A program made the translations under genes and the position numbers. A model generated the notes under the pieces. The model saw nothing but the letters and a program-made list of their open reading frames with translations. It was not told the origin of the DNA and searched no databases. A stretch of DNA of 64,000 nt from Kallipyga gabonensis (lineage in GTDB: Bacteria; Bacillota; Clostridia; Tissierellales; Peptoniphilaceae), in assembly GCF_001286805.1 (NCBI RefSeq), contig NZ_CXYV01000002.1:1240001-1304000 (forward strand), written 5' to 3'. Shown piece by piece: positions 7,438-18,505 of this stretch. Each line of letters starts with the position of its first letter. Position 1 is the stretch's first letter.

Positions 7438-9132
7438 CTATTGGACGCTAGCGAAGACGTCATCTGTCGCGTTTTCAAAAGCTTGAAGTTTTCTCTCCGA
7501 ATCGGCAAGGCTGGTCCCCACCGAATACATATAAACCTTGATCTTGGGCTCGGTCCCGGATGGGCGAATGGCATACCAGGAACCGTCATCATAAAAGTAG
7601 CGTAAAACATTGGATTTAGGCAGGCCGGTATCATCTTGATCATAGTCAATGACCTCATCTAAGGTCATATCGGCAATTTTTTCCAAGGGGTTGGCTCGGA
7701 ACTCTTCCATGATCCGGTTAATTTTTTCCTTTCCATCAATCCCCTCGAGGACGGTAGATTTGAGTTGGTTATTGTAAAAGCCATACTCTTCATATAGAGA
7801 ATGCAGAACATCAATCAGGCTCTTCCCCTGAGCCCGGTAAAAGGCGGCCATTTCGGCAATCATCATTGCTGAGGATACGGCATCTTTGTCCCGGACAAAC
7901 TTACTGGGATTGTAGCCGATGGATTCTTCAAATCCATAAAGGTAGTCAAATTCCCCCGTTTCATCCCACTCATTAACCGGAGCGGCAATATTTTTGAAAC
8001 CGGTCAGGACTTCAAAGCATTCCACCCCATAGTCTTCAGCAATAGCCGCCAAAAGATCTCCGGTAACAATTGATTTAATGACTGCACCGTTTTCAGGAAG
8101 ATCGCCTTTTGCCTTTCGCTCGGACAGGATATAGTAGCCGATTAAGGCACCGACTTTGTTTCCATCAAAGAAGATATAGTCCCCCGCTTCATTTCGAACT
8201 TCCAAAGCACAGCGGTCCGAATCCGGATCGGTAGCGAAAAGAAGGTCGGCTCCCACTTCCTTTCCCAATTTCTCAGAAAGAGCAAAAGCTTTAGGATCTT
8301 CCGGATTAGGATAGCCGATGGTGGTGAAATCAGGATCGGGATTTTCTTGTTCCTTAACAATATAAATGTTTTCAAATCCTCTTTCTTTGAGAATCCGACG
8401 AACCAGTTTATTCCCGGTTCCATTAAGCGGTGAGTAAACAATTTTTACTGTTTTGTCAATGGATTGATCGTGGATAGGTAAGCTTAAGATGTCATGAATA
8501 TATTCTTCGATCAGGTCTTGAGAAATCTCCTCAATGAATCCCCCTGCTTTGCCTTCCTCATAGGAAAGGCGACGGATATTTCCATAGGAATCCACTCCCT
8601 TGATCTCTGATTCAATAGATTTTGCCCAATCGTCAAGAATCTGTGATCCCTCAAAATTATAAACCTTATAGCCGTTATATTCCTTGGGGTTATGGGAAGC
8701 CGTCACCATGATCCCGGCAAAGGAATCCGTCTTTCGAACGGTATACGAAAGAAGCGGGGTCGGTTGACATTCCCGATGAATATAAACGTGGATTCCATGT
8801 CCAGCCAGGATTTCCGCTGAGAGGATGGCAAAGTCTTTGGAGAAATGGCGGACATCATAGGCAATAGAGACACCCCGATCCTTAGCATCCTGTCCTTGAC
8901 CTTCAATAAAGCGGGCAAGGCCTTCACAGGCGGCCCCAACCGTAAACATATTCATACGGTTAATTCCTGCACCCAGTTTTCCGCGAAGACCGGCAGTCCC
9001 GAAAGCAAGAGGTGAATAAAAGCGATCTTTAATTTCCTCCTCATTACCTTCCAAAGCCTTCAACTCTTCTTTTGATCTGTCATCGATAGCCGGGTCTTCA
9101 AGCCAGGCCTGGTAGATTTTTTTATACTCCAT
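7438..9132 (-). CDS. Phosphoglucomutase / phosphomannomutase (alpha-D-phosphohexomutase)
   Basis: 564 aa, the length of the long PgcA-type Firmicute enzymes. Superfamily motifs in order: the phosphoserine loop TASHNPKEYNGYKVY, the metal-binding loop DPDSDRCALEV, a sugar-specificity loop (GFEESIGY) and the phosphate-binding loop RPSGTEPKIKVY near the C-terminus. It interconverts glucose-1-P and glucose-6-P. As last gene of the glycogen cluster it links glycogen metabolism to glycolysis; mannose-phosphate activity is also possible. The ATG at 9130-9132 follows AAAGGAGG; an upstream extension was rejected. It overlaps the pullulanase gene by 11 nt. Confidence 0.9.
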   Translation of the reverse strand: MEYKKIYQAWLEDPAIDDRSKEELKALEGNEEEIKDRFYSPLAFGTAGLRGKLGAGINRMNMFTVGAACEGLARFIEGQGQDAKDRGVSIAYDVRHFSKDFAILSAEILAGHGIHVYIHRECQPTPLLSYTVRKTDSFAGIMVTASHNPKEYNGYKVYNFEGSQILDDWAKSIESEIKGVDSYGNIRRLSYEEGKAGGFIEEISQDLIEEYIHDILSLPIHDQSIDKTVKIVYSPLNGTGNKLVRRILKERGFENIYIVKEQENPDPDFTTIGYPNPEDPKAFALSEKLGKEVGADLLFATDPDSDRCALEVRNEAGDYIFFDGNKVGALIGYYILSERKAKGDLPENGAVIKSIVTGDLLAAIAEDYGVECFEVLTGFKNIAAPVNEWDETGEFDYLYGFEESIGYNPSKFVRDKDAVSSAMMIAEMAAFYRAQGKSLIDVLHSLYEEYGFYNNQLKSTVLEGIDGKEKINRIMEEFRANPLEKIADMTLDEVIDYDQDDTGLPKSNVLRYFYDDGSWYAIRPSGTEPKIKVYMYSVGTSLADSERKLQAFENATDDVFASVQ

Positions 9133-11110
9133 AAGATCCTCCTTTATTAACAATAAAAATAGTGGTGGATAAGGGAGCCAGATGGATCTTCGGCAATTCC
9201 GATTCTGTCCCCTCCACTTTGTTGCAGGTTACCCTGCCTTTCGGATCGAAAATCCGTTGAAAAGAAAGCCGATACGCATCCAATGTGCGAAAAATGCATT
9301 CGGAAGATAATAAGCCGTTCTGCCATCCGTTGTGATGAATGACCAGGAGGTAGGTTTGGTCATTATCTTCCCTAATCCGGTAAACCAGACTAATGATGTT
9401 GGGGTCTTGACTTTCAACGACCCTAACCCTTCGTCCAACATCCTCCGCCTTTCGTAAGCGAAAGACCGAAAAATCCTTACGAATTTGTATAAGGTCGCGA
9501 ACGTAGGTATATAGGGATCGATTTTTGAGCTTTAGCGTCCAATCCACCGCATTGATGGAATAAGGGGCATTGTAAGAGTTGGGACTCATCTGCTTTGAAC
9601 GGCGAAATTCATTGCCGGCATGAAAAAACGGAATTCCCTGAGCGGTAAGAAGAAGTCCAAACGCTAAACGGGTCATCGGATCATTGTACTTCTTCTCCGG
9701 ATTGGTCAGACTGAGCTTATCTTCGAGGATGAGGTTGTCGTGGGCATTAAAGTAATTAATGGACTCCGGAGGATTTTGGACACCTCCATCAATGGCTTCA
9801 GTTCGTATAGAACCCAGAAGGCGATTAATCAAAAGATCTTTATTGTCGGTATTCCCTTGGATAAAGCCCTTCCCTAAGCCATCATTATCCCCCTTGACCA
9901 ACTGACGAAAGACTTCGTTAAACAGGGAAAACCCCCTGCCCGATTGATTTGACCAACGGACCTGATCGACGAGGTCAAGTGCCGAAGGTCCTCCGGTCCA
10001 GGGCTCTCCATAGATCAGGACATAAGGATTGACTTTCTTGAGACGTTGTACAGCAAGATCGATCGTTTCTCGATCCGTCAGGGCCATAAGATCAAAGCGG
10101 AATCCATCTACCTTATATTCCCTCTGCCAAAAAAGGAGGGAGTCAATGATAAACTCACGGACCATTTTTCGTTCAGAAGCTAACTCATTCCCCACCCCGG
10201 ATCCATTGGTAAAGAGACCTTGATGAGATCGGTAGTAATAACCGGGGGCTAAGATGTTGAAGTTGGAATTATAGGACTTCCAAGTATGGTTGTAGACAAC
10301 ATCCAAGATAACGCCAATACCTGCTTCGTGAAAGGCCTGAATCATGGACTTACAATCCCATATTCGGGACTTGGGATCATCCGGCCGTACAGCATAGGAC
10401 CCTTCCGGCACATTATAGAGTTCCGGATCATAGCCCCAATTATAATTATCCTCTTTGCCAAAAGCATCCGGAGACTCATCAACAGTAATAAAATCATTAA
10501 TCGGCATAAGGTGGACATGGGTAATCCCTAATTTTTTCAGGTGGTCGAGTCCGGTGGAGGTAAAGTGATACTTGCTCCCCTCCTCCGCCATCCCCAAAAA
10601 CTTTCCGGGAAAATGAGCACCTGAACTCCGGTCAAAAGTATAGTCACCGACGTGCAACTCATAGATAATTGCTTGATCCGGGGCAATGTTGACATATGAA
10701 GATTCGGAAAAACCGGGTGGATTGGTCTCATCCAAGTCGATAATAGCCGTGCGTTCAGAGTTAATCGAGACGGCTTTGGAATAAGGATCCGTTACCTCCT
10801 GATTCCCCACACGGTAGGTGTAATAATAACCCTTAAGGTCTCGATCAATCTGAATCCGGAATACTTCCTCGAATTTTTCCATGGGAAGGCAGGTCCCTTC
10901 CCGATCCTCCCTATCGCGGTATAGATGAAGTCCAACCTCCTCCCGATTGGGGGCCCATACTCTGAAAATTGATCGGTCTGCCCGATAATCCAGGCCGAGA
11001 TGGCAAGAATCTTCAACTTTCTCCGCCCTATCGTAAAGCTCGATCGCTTTTAGAGAAGATCTTACAGGATTAGTCAAATTTTTCCATTCCACTTTACCAG
11101 AGCGATTCAT
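9122..11110 (-). CDS. pulA: Type I pullulanase (GH13)
   Basis: 662 aa. An N-terminal CBM48-like region (about 35-120, FRVWAPNREEVGLHLY) is followed by a GH13 barrel. Seen are the pullulanase type I mark YNWGYDP, region I DVVYNH, region II GFRFDLM (nucleophile Asp), region III YGEPW (acid/base Glu) and region IV HDN. It hydrolyses alpha-1,6 branches of glycogen or pullulan-like glucans. No signal peptide is visible, so it acts inside the cell, consistent with glycogen debranching. It overlaps glgA by 17 nt and the mutase by 11 nt. The ribosome site is weak, so the exact start is less certain. Confidence 0.9.
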   Translation of the reverse strand: MNRSGKVEWKNLTNPVRSSLKAIELYDRAEKVEDSCHLGLDYRADRSIFRVWAPNREEVGLHLYRDREDREGTCLPMEKFEEVFRIQIDRDLKGYYYTYRVGNQEVTDPYSKAVSINSERTAIIDLDETNPPGFSESSYVNIAPDQAIIYELHVGDYTFDRSSGAHFPGKFLGMAEEGSKYHFTSTGLDHLKKLGITHVHLMPINDFITVDESPDAFGKEDNYNWGYDPELYNVPEGSYAVRPDDPKSRIWDCKSMIQAFHEAGIGVILDVVYNHTWKSYNSNFNILAPGYYYRSHQGLFTNGSGVGNELASERKMVREFIIDSLLFWQREYKVDGFRFDLMALTDRETIDLAVQRLKKVNPYVLIYGEPWTGGPSALDLVDQVRWSNQSGRGFSLFNEVFRQLVKGDNDGLGKGFIQGNTDNKDLLINRLLGSIRTEAIDGGVQNPPESINYFNAHDNLILEDKLSLTNPEKKYNDPMTRLAFGLLLTAQGIPFFHAGNEFRRSKQMSPNSYNAPYSINAVDWTLKLKNRSLYTYVRDLIQIRKDFSVFRLRKAEDVGRRVRVVESQDPNIISLVYRIREDNDQTYLLVIHHNGWQNGLLSSECIFRTLDAYRLSFQRIFDPKGRVTCNKVEGTESELPKIHLAPLSTTIFIVNKGGSYGV

Positions 11111-12521
11111 AGAGCTTCAAATATTCCTTACTGGATACATTCCAAGATAGATCCTTCTTCATCCCGTTTCTCATGAGCATATGGAAATCATCTTCCTCAT
11201 TGGTGTAGACATTTACTGCATTTTTCATCATTGAGAGAAGTTCATGGGCATTGACATGGGCAAAGCGGAAGCCATCCCCGTTTTTTTCATATTTATTGTA
11301 GGCATCGACCGAATCCATCAGTCCGCCTGCTTCACGAACCAAGGGTACTGTTCCGTAGCGCATGGCAATCATCTGAGAGAGTCCGCAAGGTTCGGATACG
11401 GAGGGCATGAGGAAAAGATCGGCCCCGGCATAGATCCGGTTAGCTTCCTGATCGGAATAATAAATATGTGCTGCACACTTATCCGGATACTTCCGACTAA
11501 AATAGCGGAACATCTCTTCGTAGGTTGCGTCCCCGGTTCCCAGAACAACAAACTGGACATCTTCCTGAAGGAATTCGTCCATGATATAGCGAACAAGGTC
11601 AAGACCTTTCATGGCCGTTAGTCGAGAGACCATGGCAAAGAGGGGAACCTCCGGACGAACAGGAAGGCCACAAAGCTCCTGAATAGCTTTCTTGCAGATT
11701 TTCTTTCCTTCCATATTTTGGAGAGAATAATTGGCTGCAATATGAGGATCAGTCGCCGGATTCCACTTTTCAATATCGATCCCGTTCAAAATACCGGAAA
11801 TCTTATAGGCATGGGCATTGATGACATTTTCCATTCCTTCAGAAAAAAATGGATAATGGATTTCCTCAGCGTAGGTGGGGGAAACGGTATTGACCTTGGT
11901 CGCATGAACGATTCCCCCTTTAAGGAAATTGATGGTGTCGTAAAACTTCAAATCATAGTCAGAAGCATAAAAACCGTTAAGGTTGGTCCAATAAAAAAGA
12001 TCCATGGAAAACTGCCCCTGATATTTGAGATTATGAATGGTCAGAACCGTCTTGACATCCTTGTAAAAACTATCCCCCGTTCGGTAATCATTGATAAAGA
12101 CAGGAACCAAAGCGGAATGCCAATCATTAGCATGAACAATATCCACCGGCCAATCTAAAATTCTTGGTAAACGAGCAGCTGCCTTGGCAAAGAAAATGTA
12201 TCTTTCGCCGTCATCAAACTGACCGTAAAGACTGGGCCGGTTAAAGTAGTATTTATTGTCTAAGAAATAAAAGGTGACTCCCTCATCAACCAGTTCATAG
12301 ACTCCACAATACTCATGCTTCCAACCAATATCCACATAAAAATCGGTAATCTTCTTCAATTTAGCCTTATACTCTTCAGGAATTTTTCCATGGAGGGGAA
12401 GGCAGACCCGGATATCCTGGTCAAGCTTGGCCAGAGCCTGGGGCAAGGATCCGGCCACATCAGCCAGACCTCCGGTTTTAATAAAGGGTGTCGCCTCCGC
12501 TGCTACATATAAAATATTCAA
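11094..12521 (-). CDS. glgA: Glycogen synthase (GT5), TTG start
   Basis: 475 aa. ADP-glucose-dependent glycogen synthase. The N-terminus reads LNILYVAAEATPFIKTGGLADV, with the KTGGL motif that binds ADP-glucose, and the C-terminal GT-B half carries EPCGLSQMIAMRYG. The start is a TTG (12519-12521): it follows AAAGGAGG with 4-nt spacing and gives the exact family N-terminus, whereas an in-frame ATG 33 nt upstream has no ribosome site. The gene lies between glgD and the pullulanase gene. Confidence 0.93.
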   Translation of the reverse strand: MNILYVAAEATPFIKTGGLADVAGSLPQALAKLDQDIRVCLPLHGKIPEEYKAKLKKITDFYVDIGWKHEYCGVYELVDEGVTFYFLDNKYYFNRPSLYGQFDDGERYIFFAKAAARLPRILDWPVDIVHANDWHSALVPVFINDYRTGDSFYKDVKTVLTIHNLKYQGQFSMDLFYWTNLNGFYASDYDLKFYDTINFLKGGIVHATKVNTVSPTYAEEIHYPFFSEGMENVINAHAYKISGILNGIDIEKWNPATDPHIAANYSLQNMEGKKICKKAIQELCGLPVRPEVPLFAMVSRLTAMKGLDLVRYIMDEFLQEDVQFVVLGTGDATYEEMFRYFSRKYPDKCAAHIYYSDQEANRIYAGADLFLMPSVSEPCGLSQMIAMRYGTVPLVREAGGLMDSVDAYNKYEKNGDGFRFAHVNAHELLSMMKNAVNVYTNEEDDFHMLMRNGMKKDLSWNVSSKEYLKLYESLW

Positions 12522-12593
12522 GCTTCCTCCTTTACCCGGTTCAACAATTGCCAATAGCGATAAGTGGACTATAATTAAAATTTGTGCCTTTGA

Positions 12594-13724
12594 CTATAGT
12601 AGGCCGGGATTGTTGATGACCTGATTCTTTCCAATGACATAGGGATTATTGGATGAACCGGCAACGGTAACGCCTGATTCGATCAAGGCATTCTTATCCG
12701 TAATGGTATTCACACAGACAGCATTTTCTTCAATTTCTGTTCCCTGGTTGATAATGCAGTTTCGGATGATGGCATTTTTATGAATATGAACGCCACGGAA
12801 GAGGACAGAATTTTCCACTTCTCCCTCGATAATACAGCCATTGGCCACTAATGAATTGGACATCTTTGCTGTTTCCGCATATAGGGTGGACGGCTCGTCT
12901 TTGGACTTTGTGTATACCATTCCATTATTATGGAAGACTTCATGATAAACGTCAGCATCAAGGAGGGACATATTGGCATGATAATAAGAGTCAATATCGT
13001 GAATGTAGAAAAGGCGTGACTCCACCTTATACGTTCCGATTTTCAGACGGTTCTTGTTATTGAGAACCGCTTGAATCAGAGTGCTGGCATTTCCCTTCTC
13101 CATCGCATCCTTGATCATCTCAATAAAGACCTTATTTTTAATAAAATAGCGGCCGATTTGGAGTTCGATCTTGGGGTTGGTTCCCAAGTTGTAGCCAATA
13201 TTAATCAGCCGGCCACTATCATCCAAAATCAGTTTGTTCATTCCGTTGTAGCGGCCATCCTTATCATTTTCTTCTGAATAAAGAATGAGAATATCATAAT
13301 CTCCTTCAATAAAGGTATTATAGGCCTGCTGAAGGTTGACCTTGGAGATAGCCATGGGGTTTTCGATATAGAGGTTATCATGGGCCATATTCTCATAAAA
13401 AGGCAAGGACTCGTAATAGGTTTCAATGTTGGAGTGCTTACCTGTCTGAGGATTCTCTACCCTGGGGTTGATCAAAAGACCATTTGACCTCCGGTTCAGC
13501 TCCCAGTCCGATCCGTCGGAAATGTGGTCAATGGTGGAGCGAATATTAGAACCGGCATAGAGCATGACATGAGAGACATTGAAGTTTGCCATGTTCGATA
13601 AACAAAAGTCAATAATCCGATAACGAGCTCCAAAAGGAATCATATAGTCGGGACGGGTATTCACCAGGGGGCCAAAATCCTTATCATTCCCCGGACTCAG
13701 AATAATTCCACTGCAGTTTTTCAT
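12594..13724 (-). CDS. glgD: GlgD, regulatory subunit-like ADP-glucose pyrophosphorylase homologue
   Basis: 376 aa. Same fold as GlgC: an N-terminal nucleotidyltransferase domain and a C-terminal left-handed beta-helix (about 270-375, with repeats such as GCIIEGEVENSVLFRGV). The catalytic loop is altered: where GlgC has [11 protein letters not shown], this protein has SPGNDKDFGPLV, while PFGARYRIIDFCLSN is kept. In Firmicutes GlgD has little activity alone and tunes GlgC in a GlgC/GlgD complex. It follows glgC after 9 nt with GGAGG upstream. Confidence 0.92.
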   Translation of the reverse strand: MKNCSGIILSPGNDKDFGPLVNTRPDYMIPFGARYRIIDFCLSNMANFNVSHVMLYAGSNIRSTIDHISDGSDWELNRRSNGLLINPRVENPQTGKHSNIETYYESLPFYENMAHDNLYIENPMAISKVNLQQAYNTFIEGDYDILILYSEENDKDGRYNGMNKLILDDSGRLINIGYNLGTNPKIELQIGRYFIKNKVFIEMIKDAMEKGNASTLIQAVLNNKNRLKIGTYKVESRLFYIHDIDSYYHANMSLLDADVYHEVFHNNGMVYTKSKDEPSTLYAETAKMSNSLVANGCIIEGEVENSVLFRGVHIHKNAIIRNCIINQGTEIEENAVCVNTITDKNALIESGVTVAGSSNNPYVIGKNQVINNPGLL

Positions 13725-13733
13725 CTTGGCCTC

Positions 13734-14873
13734 CTATTCTTTATTCACCTTGCCATCAGATACAAGGTAGACTGAAGACGGATCTTCACTACCGATTTCA
13801 ACCCCTTCTTCGATGGTTTCTCCTTCATTCATCACCACCCGGCTGACTTTTGCATCTTTTTTAATAACGCAATCGGAAAGGATGACGGAATCCTTGACCA
13901 CTGCCCCTTCTTCCACAGTCACGTTGGCAAAGAGAACGGAATGTTCTACTTGCCCCAGGATATTACAGGCTTCGTTAACCAGAGAGTTGGTCACCTTGGA
14001 TTCCTTACCCAAGTAGTGGGGAGGTAGATTTTTTGCCGAGGTATAGATCTGCCAGGACTTATCATAGATGTCGAGACCATTATGAGGATCGATCATCTCT
14101 AAGTTGGCTTCCCAATACGACCTGACCGTTCCGACATCCTTCCAATAGCCATCAAAACGGTAGGCATATAGTGGAAGATCTTCTTCCAACATGTGGGGAA
14201 TGATGTCCTTCCCAAAATCATAGGAAGAATTCTTATCATTATAGTCTCTGATTAATTGACGACGAAGGGTTGGCCAATTGAACATATAAATTCCCATAGA
14301 AGCTAAGTTGGACTTGGGCTTTTCCGGCTTTTCTTCAAACTCAATAATCCGCCCTGAATCGTCAGCATTCATGATGCCGAACCGGGGAGCTTCATCCCAG
14401 GGTACTTCCATAACGGCTATTGTACACTCTGCTCCCTTCTTTTTATGGAGAAGAAGGAGGTCGTTATAGTCCATTTTATAGATGTGATCAGCGGAAAGAA
14501 TAAGAACGTATTGGGGGTCAATCCGGTCGAGAAAATCGATGTTCTCATAGATGGCATTGGCTGTTCCTTCATACCACCGTCCCCCTTCTTCATTATAGTA
14601 GGGAGAAAGCATGCGGAGGCCACCCTTTGTCCGGTCATAGTCCCAGGCATCCCCGATCCCGATATGCTCATTCAGCTTGAAGGGCTTATATTGGGTGAGA
14701 ACGCCAATATCCCGAATCTCCGAATGGGTGGCATTGGAGAGGGCGAAATCAATGATCCGATATTTACCACCGAAAGGAACCGCCGGTTTAGGTGTATCTT
14801 TGGTTAGGTCCTTGAGCCGGGATCCTTGACCACCGGCCAGGAGCATGGCACATATTTGATTTTGGTTTCTCAT
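13734..14873 (-). CDS. glgC: Glucose-1-phosphate adenylyltransferase, catalytic subunit
   Basis: 379 aa. It makes ADP-glucose from ATP and glucose-1-P, the committed step of glycogen synthesis. Intact catalytic loop [20 protein letters not shown], then [15 protein letters not shown], an active-site [12 protein letters not shown], and [18 protein letters not shown]; the C-terminal beta-helix ends in [13 protein letters not shown]. First gene of the glg cluster. The ATG at 14871-14873 follows GGAGGTTCTT; an upstream in-frame TTG overlaps the ribosome site and was rejected. A TAAAAT-type -10 lies about 40 nt upstream, but without a convincing -35. Confidence 0.95.
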   Translation of the reverse strand: MRNQNQICAMLLAGGQGSRLKDLTKDTPKPAVPFGGKYRIIDFALSNATHSEIRDIGVLTQYKPFKLNEHIGIGDAWDYDRTKGGLRMLSPYYNEEGGRWYEGTANAIYENIDFLDRIDPQYVLILSADHIYKMDYNDLLLLHKKKGAECTIAVMEVPWDEAPRFGIMNADDSGRIIEFEEKPEKPKSNLASMGIYMFNWPTLRRQLIRDYNDKNSSYDFGKDIIPHMLEEDLPLYAYRFDGYWKDVGTVRSYWEANLEMIDPHNGLDIYDKSWQIYTSAKNLPPHYLGKESKVTNSLVNEACNILGQVEHSVLFANVTVEEGAVVKDSVILSDCVIKKDAKVSRVVMNEGETIEEGVEIGSEDPSSVYLVSDGKVNKE

Positions 14874-15057
14874 AAGAACCTCCAATCCAAGTCAATCGTC
14901 TTCCTTATTTTACCATTTTTTACACTAAGATTCGACCATATGAAAGGTTTTCCTTAAAAGGGCGATTCCACTCAGGGAGATGGCAGTAAAACAAGCTTTT
15001 CTTATCAAGAAAACGAAAATAGAAAATTAGTGAGTGGGTGGGAAAGCCTTTTGAAGA

Positions 15058-15101
15058 CAGAAAAAGAAAAGAGGGGAAAAGGCCTATGCCCTTTCCCCTC
15101 T
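15058..15101 (-). terminator. Terminator of the pgk-tpiA-eno operon
   Basis: A long stem with one mismatch (15070-15082 with 15089-15101), core AGAGGGGAAA/TTTCCCCTCT, followed on the minus strand by TTTTCTTTTT. It lies 14 nt after the enolase stop. Confidence 0.85.
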
Positions 15102-15114
15102 ACCCTATTCACGT

Positions 15115-16437
<1,323 letters not shown>

Positions 16438-17193
16438 TTAATTCTTCTTATAATTTACAAGCCGGGCAAAAGATTCCGCTTCCAAGCTGGCTCCGCCAAC
16501 TAAAGCACCATCAATATTCTCCTGACTCATAATTTCTTTAACATTGCCCGGTTTTACAGACCCACCATACTGGATCCGAACGGACTGTCCCGCCTTTTCT
16601 CCGAAGGAAGCGGTAATTTCCTTCCGAATAAAAGCACACATTTCCTCCGCGTCTTCAGAAGAAGCGGTCTTGCCGGTTCCGATGGCCCAGATGGGTTCAT
16701 AAGCGATAACAATCTTTTCAAAATCATCTTCATGTAGACCTTGGAAGTCAGAGGCGAGCTGGTCGGAAACTTTTTTCTGAGCCAAGCCACCTTCTCTTTC
16801 CTCCAGGCTTTCACCGACACAAAGGATAGGCTTAAATCCCTGGTCCAAAGCCGCCTTAACCTTTTTCTGAATGAAATCATCATCTTCTTTGAAAATGGTT
16901 CGGCGTTCGGAGTGTCCGATGATAATATATTCTACTTCATAGTCTTTGAGCATGGGGCCTGAAATCTCGCCGGTATATGCTCCCTCTGCCTCATGGAAAA
17001 AATTTTCCGCCCCCAGGCGGAGGCAAGAGCCTTCCATCGCTTCCCGAACAGAAGGAATATCGATGGAGGGAACGCAAACCAAGGCTTCCACTTCACTATC
17101 CAGATCCAAGTTTTTAATCTCCTGAATTAAAAGCCCGGCTTGATAGGGCGTTTTATTCATTTTCCAGTTTCCGGCAATTAATGGTTTTCTCAT
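16438..17193 (-). CDS. tpiA: Triosephosphate isomerase
   Basis: 251 aa. It interconverts dihydroxyacetone phosphate and glyceraldehyde-3-P. Motifs: AGNWKMNK (Asn and Lys of the active site), IIGHSERR (catalytic His), AYEPIWAIGTGKTA (catalytic Glu and flexible loop 6) and the phosphate-binding IQYGGSVKPGN. Standard length. Second gene of the operon, 9 nt after pgk, with a GGAGG ribosome site. Confidence 0.97.
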   Translation of the reverse strand: MRKPLIAGNWKMNKTPYQAGLLIQEIKNLDLDSEVEALVCVPSIDIPSVREAMEGSCLRLGAENFFHEAEGAYTGEISGPMLKDYEVEYIIIGHSERRTIFKEDDDFIQKKVKAALDQGFKPILCVGESLEEREGGLAQKKVSDQLASDFQGLHEDDFEKIVIAYEPIWAIGTGKTASSEDAEEMCAFIRKEITASFGEKAGQSVRIQYGGSVKPGNVKEIMSQENIDGALVGGASLEAESFARLVNYKKN

Positions 17194-17202
17194 ACGTCCT
17201 CC

Positions 17203-18399
17203 TTATCGGTCGCTAATGGCAGCAATCCCGGGTAAGACCTTTCCCTCTAAGAATTCCAGGGAAGCACCTCCCCCAGTGGAAACATGGGTAATCTTATCTT
17301 TATAACCGGCTTTTTCTACTGCAGAAGCGGAATCTCCACCGCCAACGATGGTAACCCCTTGGCATTCAGCGAGGGCTTTAGCAACAGCAAAGGTCCCTTG
17401 AGCAAAATCATCTAATTCAAAAACCCCCATAGGTCCGTTCCAAATCACAGTTCCGGCGGCTTTAATCTCCTGAGCAAAAAGTTTGGCGGTTTCCGGACCA
17501 ATATCTAAAGACATTTTATCTACCGGAATCCGGTCAATCTTGACGACTTGGGTAGTCTGTCCATCAGCAACTTGATCGGCAATGACGCCGTCAAGAGGAA
17601 GAAGGAATTTAACCCCTTTTTCTTTCGCTTTGTTCAGAAGATTTCCTGCCAATTCCATCTTATCTTCTTCTAAAAGCGAAGTTCCAATCTCCAAGCCCTG
17701 ACTCTTCAAAAAAGTATAGGCCATGCCTCCGCCAATAAGAATGGTGTCCACCTTATCTAAAAGATTTTCAATTACACCGATTTTATCCGATACCTTGGCT
17801 CCTCCAAGAATGGCAACAAAGGGTCGAACAGGCTTGTCCAAAGCCTTGCCCATAATTTCCACCTCTTTTTGAACCAACCGGCCCAAACAGGAAGGCAAAA
17901 GTTCGGCAAGACCAACATTAGAGGCGTGAGCTCTATGACAGGTGCCAAAGGCATCATTGACGAAAACATCACCCAACTTTGCGAGGTCCTTGCCAAAATC
18001 AGGATCATTCTTCTTTTCTTCAGGGCGGAAGCGAGTATTCTGAAGAAGGGCAACTTGCCCGGATTCCAGAGATTTAAGGGTTTTTACGACCTCATCATCA
18101 ACCACACGGTCGGAATCGGCGAAAAGGACTTCCTGACCCAGAAGTTGGGAAAGATGATCTGCAACAGGCTTCAATGAAAAAGCTTCGGAAGGCTCCCCTT
18201 TTGGACGTCCGAGATGAGAAAGAAGGATAACTTTCGCTCCCTGATCCATTAGATAGTGGATGGTAGGAAGGGCCGCCCGAATCCGAGCATCATCCATAAT
18301 CTTTCCGGACCCATCCTTGGCCATGGGGACGTTAAAATCCACCCGGACCAAAACTCTTTGGTTCTTTACATTCAAATCTTCTAAATTTTTTTTGGTCAT
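17203..18399 (-). CDS. pgk: Phosphoglycerate kinase
   Basis: 398 aa. It transfers phosphate from 1,3-bisphosphoglycerate to ADP. N-terminal signature [11 protein letters not shown], then [22 protein letters not shown], the hinge and ATP-site segments [18 protein letters not shown] and [10 protein letters not shown], and [13 protein letters not shown] and [16 protein letters not shown] near the end. Full length. First gene of the pgk-tpiA-eno unit; gap lies upstream but is separated by its own terminator, so a promoter should lie in 18400-18465, where none is clear. Confidence 0.97.
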   Translation of the reverse strand: MTKKNLEDLNVKNQRVLVRVDFNVPMAKDGSGKIMDDARIRAALPTIHYLMDQGAKVILLSHLGRPKGEPSEAFSLKPVADHLSQLLGQEVLFADSDRVVDDEVVKTLKSLESGQVALLQNTRFRPEEKKNDPDFGKDLAKLGDVFVNDAFGTCHRAHASNVGLAELLPSCLGRLVQKEVEIMGKALDKPVRPFVAILGGAKVSDKIGVIENLLDKVDTILIGGGMAYTFLKSQGLEIGTSLLEEDKMELAGNLLNKAKEKGVKFLLPLDGVIADQVADGQTTQVVKIDRIPVDKMSLDIGPETAKLFAQEIKAAGTVIWNGPMGVFELDDFAQGTFAVAKALAECQGVTIVGGGDSASAVEKAGYKDKITHVSTGGGASLEFLEGKVLPGIAAISDR

Positions 18400-18461
18400 A
18401 GGATCTCCTTTCGCAAGGTAATGAAAATCTCATTGATACAGAGCTTCTCAAAATATTGCAG

Positions 18462-18496
18462 AAAAAAGGCGGAAAAGGCCTAACCTCTTCCGCCTT
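18462..18496 (-). terminator. Terminator of gap
   Basis: Stem AAAGGCGGAA/TTCCGCCTTT extended by three pairs after a mismatch (18465-18478 with 18484-18497 region), followed on the minus strand by TTTTTTC. It separates gap from pgk. Confidence 0.85.
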
Positions 18497-18505
18497 TCGG
18501 GCAAA

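Noticed and set aside
11718-12158. 146-codon open frame antisense to glgA
   Set aside because: glgA is complete with all motifs; the opposite frame has no protein-like features.
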